The notes under the pieces: model-generated
Seen by the model: the letters and a program-made list of their open reading frames with translations, nothing else
Database searches by the model: none
Told to the model about the DNA's origin: nothing
Origin: Spirometra erinaceieuropaei
Taxonomy: Eukaryota; Platyhelminthes; Cestoda; Diphyllobothriidea; Diphyllobothriidae
Reading direction: 5' to 3'
Assembly (NCBI GenBank): GCA_902702965.1
Contig: CACRXP010000570.1
Location: forward strand, 95,146 to 159,145
DNA: 64,000 nucleotides
Program-made: the position numbers and the translations under genes
In this document: positions 51,301 through 59,991 of the stretch, piece after piece
Position numbering within the stretch: position 1 is the stretch's first letter
Layout: the number at the start of each line of letters is the position of its first letter

Positions 51301-54300
51301 TGAGTTAATGAAAGCAAAGTACCATCGATGTTTTCCCATACATTGGTCTTGGCTCGAATTGATTGGTCAGGGTCTTCTATCTGATTCCAGCTCCTTTCTC
51401 CCACGGGGCACCAGAAAGCTCAAAACGATCCAGTGGGCCGGTGACCTCAACACGCCACTTACAGTCAGAGCTCTTGAGGGATGGGTGTAAGTGATAAGGA
51501 AAAACCCAGGGTGTTTTGAGGGCGGTAAGTAATCTGGCCGTTCAGAGGTTACTGTGGAAGGAGCGCAGACAAAGACATGGCGGGATGGGGACGGTCACTT
51601 CTGGTTTATTAGCAGTTGTCAGTCAGTCATATTCAATCCCAGACTTGAGCAACCTAGGATTCAAGCTCGAGACATATGGTCGTTTAGGGTTCCTAAGCCC
51701 AAAACCCTCTCGGTTAAAATCAACGATATCCTTCATCGTGGAAAGGGCGTTCATCGATCAGGCTACGGGACATTCTCATCCCGTTGTGCCTTAGAGTTAA
51801 ATCTGGAGCCCTTGCACGCAGGTATGGATGACTGAAGACTGCTCATATGACAGAAATAGCCATATAAACCTCTAATGGCTTTGTCGGCAATTTTCTTCCT
51901 GCGTGTATTCCCGGCAGCTATGCGACTACCAGCCAGGGCTCTACATTGGGCTCCAGGTGCGACGGAACGGACATATCCAGTAAATCATCAGTGAACACCC
52001 ATCCTAGGATAGAAGTTTTTGTTTCCACAAGACCCCGGTTTTGGAAACCGCAGGTGATATGAAGCAGCTACATGGAGATCACTAGGTAGGTGATGGGGGC
52101 TGAGTTGGAAGATCTTGTCTTTTCGCCGGATCGCGTATTTGAACAGCAGGCAAAATTTCATTCAGAATAAGAAGAGAAGAAGAGCGCAAGCCGAAGACAG
52201 CTTCCTTCAGACGACAATCTCTGTGTTTCTGAAAGGCAACCAGTGCCACAGTGCTCACACGCTTTGAAACTGGTAAGACAGTCAAAGCCTGCATACACAC
52301 ACAGAAAACCCACGTAGGAGACAGAAGAGGCAGCGCTTGCCCGGACAGCTTTTCTCAAGGGCTTAGAATTACTGGGCGCGAAAAAACCATGAGCGCCTGG
52401 TACATAACGAGCATGCTATGGCGTGAAACGAGCGTTGAGTGTACACGAGCGGGAAAGAGAAAGTCGGACGATTCATGAGAAATCCTGCCTGATATTTTAA
52501 CCGTTTGCTCCCTGGGTATTCCCACTACAAAAATATGCACAGTATTGCAGTATTCTTATGCAACCTAAACATCCTTAGAGCAAGGGCCTATTCTAACAGT
52601 CCCCAGCTCGAAACATTGTGCATTTTAACGGCAAGGAGGAAGTATGTGATATCGCATGCCGACGAAGAAAGCTGACGTGGAGAAAAAGCGAGAGAAATGA
52701 ACGTAAAGGGACAGAAGAGGGGGAAGGAGGAGGGCGAGAATGGGCAGGGAGGAGGAAGGAGAAGACGGCGACTGCCTTTATTTGGGTTGACCTGCTACGT
52801 TGTCTCACATCTGTTACGTGATCCAACAAAAAGGGGGCATGTTCATAACACCAGGCTATGAGACGGAAACACCAAAGTCACACCACGATGGTGCATCTAG
52901 GTGATCTCTAGGCAGGTGTGACCGACAGGGATGAAAACATAATGCCCCCCGCAGGATTTGGATGATGATTAGTGAAGTGGACAGGCGAAAGAGGCCTGCC
53001 CCTCGCTTTCCATATCTGTGCCAGCTTCTGGGTGTGCAACGATCGGCGCCAGCAGGTTCCCCTTTCGTCAGTCGACACGTTATAATTTCCTCGGGAGGCG
53101 ATGCATTCAACACGTGGTGAGATTAAAATGAATTTCCGAGGCTGAAGGCAGACAATGACGCATTTGGGATGGAGCTCGCCGCTCTTTTTCGACAGGAGTA
53201 TGAATGGCTCTAACGGGGAGAGTTGGCCGTCGGTTATATTAACGCGGCCCCAGGTGCTCCTTTTCGTCCGAGTTGGATTCATGCATAGCCGGCCTCCGTT
53301 AAGGTACTATCATTACCTATCCGTAATCGTTTTGACACTTCGACCGTCGATTTCGACTATGTCTACCGTGTGCTCCACATCAGGCTGAGAGCAAGCACGG
53401 TGACTTGTGAGTAATTCCTTCTACAATGACAGTAGACGCGTTGCATCTACCGCACTCTCTTGCCCTCTCCCATCTGGGCCCGGTGTCCAGACACAGTCAA
53501 GAATACCGGAGGCGGAAGAGGGCGTAGGTGGCTGGCACCACCGGAGACGTCCCTATGCGTGCCTCCACAACCGGCTCGGATACCACTAGGTGGGAGTGCC
53601 ATAGAGGCCACATTAAGAAGGGGCCATTGTAGCCTGACTCTCAGACCACCAGTCCGCCACCCACCACACAAACACACACTGGGCCGACTGCGAGGTCCGA
53701 GTTGTCTCGTCAGTTGGCAACCTTCCAAGATACAGCTTTTAGCGTACTGTGATAGCTTCAAGCACGTCGGATTGCTTATAGTGAGGAAAAGGTTCTGAGT
53801 CGTCGACCACACTCTCTATTTCCATTCCCAGGCTCCAGTCACTGTTCGAGCCGGTAAGATGCGTGGAATGGACGCAGTGCCTGACAAATCTAGAGAGCTC
53901 GTCTGCGCGCGACACACGCATGGCTTGCCCCCCCTCCCCTCAAACGCACACATGCAAGGGACCGTAATCGCTTTATCGAGAAGATGACTAACTGAATCAG
54001 GGTGGGAAAATTTTAAATGATCTCACATCAGTGTCTCAACCACAGATGAAGCGTTTAGTATGAAAAGGTCGTAGTTGTTGCCACAAGCTGCAACAACAGG
54101 TTGATGAAGAGACGGTCTTCTGGATATCTAAAGCGAAGCCACAGAGCAGAGGTTGGGCATACACGCCCACGCTAAAGGACTGAAGGTTCTTACGGCGCCC
54201 CTCAGAGGTCCTTTATGTTGGCTCCTCTACACATCTTTGTCAGAGGTAACACACAGGCAATACGAACCTCCCCTCCTAATACACGTGGTATTACGCCAAA

Positions 54301-57300
54301 TTCCAGGAAGATAAGGATTTGGTTTAAGGTTATGGTTAGGGGTAGGGTTAAGGCTAGGGTCGGGAGGTTAGGACACGAGAATTGATTCCCCTTCTGAAAT
54401 TTAGCGCAAAGCTACCTGTGTTGTGTGGGGATTCCTATTCCGGCGTTTTAAAAAAATACTGACTTGAGCTGGCAGAACAGAAGGACAAGGGCTCGTCATG
54501 CCCGCATCATCACGTCGGGGCTGTGGCTCGAATGAAGTAAGGATCTAGCGAGATCCGCAACTCTAGTTGGACTCATTCCATCGAGGTGTCATGGTCGTTC
54601 AGAATATAGGCTTGCCGCACCAATGGCGTATCCTGTTATCGCAAAACCACAAAAGATTGTTGATTAACCAAGGCCGTAATAATGCTGCCGCCAAAATGGT
54701 CTAGTTCTAGCTTCAGACGGCTCTGGGACACAGTACTGTTTAGCAACTTTATGCTAACTTACGCGTATTCAAAGTGATATTAACAGGTTTAACACGTGTC
54801 GTCTATTTTGATGGGGAATTAACTGGGCCAACTACTTTCTGGACAGTCTCAGTATATGTAGACGGCAAGTGGCTCAGGCATGGGAATACAGACTCCCCAC
54901 ATTACAAGCTAGTACTACAGGTCTAGTGCTGAATTCCAAACTTTAACCCCATCCCTCCTAATACTAGCCTTACTCTCCCCCCTTTGAAATTGTCGCAAGG
55001 TTACCTGAAACACTGGGGCTCCATATTCTCATAGCCTACTAGTGAATGGTATGCTTTCCACCTCAACACGCTATTACCCTTTGGGGTTATAAGGCATACA
55101 CTGACTGTACTGAGCCCTCGACTAATTGATGCTTCAGTTGTCAGGGGATTAACATTTCGATAAACTTTGGTAAACTACACTGGAGATACTACGATTAGTC
55201 ACTCCACTCCGTTGACGGGTCCCTTTCAACTTGTTCAGAGTGCGACTGATGCTAGTCGGCGGGACTCACCCCTGAGGCCCTTAAGGGCGTCCAGACTGCC
55301 ATATTTACCAGCTCCACTATGCTAAGGTGTGCAAGGGATGACTAGGCGGGACGTACATCTGGTCGGGTTGACTTATCACACGTGGTGGCAACTTCGTCTT
55401 ATCCACATGGTGGGTTCCGCACAGCTGCCGTACCCCAGTAACCGGTTCGTGTGCTGAGTTAGACCAGCTGAGGCCGACCGACATGTGTCTCTTTCAGCCC
55501 AGCAAAGCGGATGTGCAGTTCGCTTCGTTACGCCGTGTCCCCTTCCTATTGGAGAACCCTCCTCCATTCAAACCACCTGGAATATCCGTTTGGTCCTAGA
55601 GAAAATAGGGACAAATCCACCAGAGAAGGTGACAGCTGTTGTCACCTGAGATCTGACTCGTTATAAGTCGAGTAGATAACTGATTCTCCAAACAAAGGCA
55701 GTCTGTCGACGAAGAGGTGAGATACACCTTGCAGAAAAGGAAGAAACAACATCGCCAAGAAATTGTCCTTCCTCTCACTGGGTATAAGCGGCATGGAACA
55801 ACTGACATGATCCCCGTGGAGCGAAAAGTGCAAAAGAAGTGGCAGAGTATGAGAGTCAAGGCATCACAGATCTTACTAGGACCTTTGAAACTGAACCTTG
55901 GGGTTGAACGGAATGGCAGCACACGCTACGGACATGAACCAACCTTGTAACCCCTTGCCGTGAGTAATGGGACCAAGCAGGATTGCACAACTGCTATGAC
56001 CATCTTCAACCTCATGGTATCATCAGCGTAAATCAATTAATACGCGATGTGTTATTCCGGAACGACACCAACTGCTGGAATGACTGGAGGCCTTTCAACA
56101 CCCCTGAATTCACAGGAATCTCCAGACAAAGGAAAAAAAGTCATTTACTTGTCAAAGCTTGCGCATGGAACGCTGGAACTGAAGCGGCCGTTCAGCAAAA
56201 CCCGAGTGCACCAACTTCAGATTGCAACATGAGAAAACGAAGAAAACGATCTCTGTCTACCAACCGACACTCTCAAACAGCGTTAAAAACTATTACACCA
56301 GCTTCGTAGACAAACTCTCGAGTCTTAGAGGCAACATTAAAGCAGCATCAAAATCGACTGCGAAAATGCAGCCGACGTGTTTAAGGCCAGCCAAGCCCAC
56401 ATTTTTCTTCAATACTCTCTATGAAATCGACGGAGAATTCTCCTCGACGTCAAACGAAGATGCATGGAGGTGTGGTCTTTACAATGCTTGTCTACGGTGC
56501 GGATACTACATAAATTTGGTGAAACCACGAATTTCACATAAGCAGCAAGGGCGAAGTGGCGGTAACGGATGCCGGTCGTTCCAGTCCTGAAATCAACTAG
56601 CATGCTCGGCAGTTTTGCAATGCTGAAGCCGACTGAGCCTCAACAGAGCAGTCATATCGTGAGAGTGAGGGCCATCGCATGAGGCAGTTCTTCTACGTTG
56701 ACATCGCAACAGGGGCTCGTCACAAAAAAGGCTCAGAAAAGCTCTGCAAGGACACCCTGAACGCCTTGCCGAAATTCATCACATGCCCTGGACCAACAAG
56801 CCCGGCGAACTGCAGTAAAGAAGCACACAACAGTCTTCAAAAGCAGTAGACAAAGGAGAAGCCTTAAACACGCTAAACCGGCGTGCTGAGGTACACCGTT
56901 ATCAGTGGGCAGCCCTTTTTTACGTATTCGCGCTGCCAGATCACATTCTGGCTCATATGTCTCTCGCGATATCAACAACACTGGCAACGCGAAACATCGT
57001 TGATGCTCGCAAAGCGTTCTATACCCGTCCACACAGTCAAAGCCCATTCTCGACCTGAGCAACCCTACTTAGATATCAATCTGTCTACCTCCACGCACAC
57101 AACCATACGATTCCGATTAAACAGCCCAAACCCACGAGTCCACGTAATCTCAGACCATCAAACTCCACCAATAACAAGTAGATGACGTCGATATGCGTAC
57201 TCCAGTGGTGTCCGCTGTTCCAATTTAGAATTAAATGATCAAAACGTTCGAGGTGGCAGTCGCGAAACGCGAATCTTCTTACGCTGCGTCTACCTACCAA

Positions 57301-59928
57301 TTCCCTCACGTTGACGCCTGCCACAACTTGATACCGGGGCCCGCCTCATCTGCTCGACAGCCACCCAAACTATTCACTCGCAACTACTGTCTCCTGCCCA
57401 CTAACAGTAGCTGCGGCAATGTGACCCCCTTCCACCACATAGTCTTGCGTACCTTCCACTCAAAAACTAAAACCACAGATTCCTTATGGCTGGTTAGTCA
57501 GGACTTCGTGTTAGAGTTCTCTTTTCTTTAATTTTGTCAATTAACTGTATTACTGCAATCCTCTTAGTGAGGCAGTTTAATCAAAGACGTCTTGGGAGGT
57601 TTAACACGCACATAACATTTGAGGGTTAGGCATCCATGCGTTCAGGCGCCTCGGTCCAAGGTCAGGTGAGTTCGTAGTTAAACTTTTAAATCTGGTTTCT
57701 GGTAGTTCAGGATAAAACAGGAATGGCAGGAAACACTAAGAACTCAAGTCCTGACAGAGGATGCGATCAGCGGCAGATGTGTTTGAAATCGGCAGGGGGG
57801 GGAAGCCCACCCGGAGATCAGACAAGTCCGAGCTAACCCGGTATCGTCACCGCCAACTGCCCTCCTAGGGTCACTGCATATATGGGGTCGGAAATTAGAA
57901 TTACAAATCGCTTCGACTTACGTCGGAGGAATCTGAATGCATTCGTGGTGACAGAAGAGTCGGATGGTCACCAACGTCCCCCTCGCCCCCGAATAGGTAA
58001 TTGTAATCGCATATGCAAAGTCGCAAGGATTCGACTTCCATCAGTCTAGGTGACACCGTACGTACAGAGGCCGAAAAAGTGCGGTCGGGTCATCCGAAAG
58101 CATAATAGAGACGACTACAGCTTGACTGCCTACATTAGTTTTGGCACAGTGGAGTTTCAGACCTTGAAAAAATGCTATGCGTTGAATGAAACAGGTGCGG
58201 GCAAATATTAATTGGTCCTGAAATTCGCATTCTCTCCACTCGCGACGAAATGCAGTACGGTTCTATCCCCAAGGCGCGAGTAGGCGTAGAACTAAAGTCG
58301 GATTCATGGCCGTTTACTTATGGTGCCGACTGACTGGCCGAAACCTTAAAGTTCTGGAACCAGAAAAAATGCTGCGTTTAAAACATGAAGTTTTGCAATG
58401 TGGAAAAAACCTGACATACTGACAACCTAAAGTGTTTGAGACGAAAGATATCTACCAGTCGAATTGTCATAGAAGTGTTACCAGTGAGGAAGGGATGGCT
58501 AAACACGGGAATAAGCACTCCCTCGCACCACGGCGGTCTTGCGCTAAGCTCCAGGGGGGATATGCCTATTCCCGTGTCCTAACTCTGACCTTAACACCAA
58601 CCATCCCTAAACCTCCTAATGATAGCTCTAACCTCAAATCTAACCCCCCCCCTGCAATTGATTACGAGGTTACCTTTAATCCGCGGGTGGTTATGACCAT
58701 GCCCTACCGAAAGGATTTGAGAATATATCAACTGGAAAAAAATTAGAGTGACGGTCGCAAGGAGGACCGAAATAGACATTTGAGGTACTGTTGATGATGA
58801 CATTCCAGGTCGGATGAACAGCATTCTTCTTTAATTCAAAGTTGTAAAAACTAGTATGAATGGCATCTCTTCTGCAAATATCTCAATCCCCCGACTCGTC
58901 TTTATCAGGGAAAATACTGTTCCAGTTTAAAAGAGTTGTTGCGCCCCCTGGGCTTTAGTCATGTCCTTAGGAAAACATTATCCGTCAATGATCACCACAG
59001 TCGATCCAGCCAAATTCTTCGGCTCCTCATGACAATCCCAACAAGTTCTTTCCGGCTAAAAACTGCTGTGTTGGTAAGCGCACGAAAAACCGGAATAAGA
59101 AGCGTGCTATGGAGATTGGGATCGCGATTTCTTGTCAGTGTAAGCCAGTCAACACTTAGTCCGCAGTTTGGGAGAACTTGAGTTTTGGACCCGTGTTAAA
59201 TTAGCCATAAAATCAGACGCGTCAACTAAGCGCCTGGCCCAAAATATGTTGTCTGCAATCGGAAATGTTCGAGTTGTGTAAGAGTATGACAGCGATGGCT
59301 AGTTGGGAAGAACTACCAACAAGGGAAACAAACACGAATGACAATTATTGACTTATTCACCACCGCCAATGGGTCGCCAGCGCGCGGGTTGTGGATCGGT
59401 GTTCCACAACAAAACAGGACGCTCCCCTCTGTAAAAACTGCTCCTCCAAGACTCTAATTCTCGGTTCTCTTCTGTCTAATTATGCTGCTTACTTCAAGCT
59501 GTTGTAGAACGAACGTCCATTGGAGCAAGGGGCTGTGTTACCGCCGGAAGAGGACGAACACGTGGACCTGACGACAGCACTGCAACGGCCTTGACTCGAC
59601 TGTCGTGTGACCTGGTAATGATAGTCCGCTGACGCACGCGTCCTGTGCAAGTGGTTGTCGTGGTGCAGCGCGGTTCTTGCACGGTGTGTCCCCTTTGTTA
59701 CTTTCCTTATGAAACAGAGTTATTCGCTGCAAATATGCAAATGCCCTGTACAGCCGACCGCAGAAGCGCACATGACAAGTCACGCTGTGTGTATGTGCGT
59801 GCTAGATCTGATGGAATGAGGGGGGGGGGTGGAGCGGAGTGAAGAGGGTTCCTGTCTGTTCTGCAGAAGGGAGATCACACCTACACACACATCTACGCAC
59901 AGGTGCGCCCGCCTACACACGCACACGT

Positions 59929-59991
<63 letters not shown>

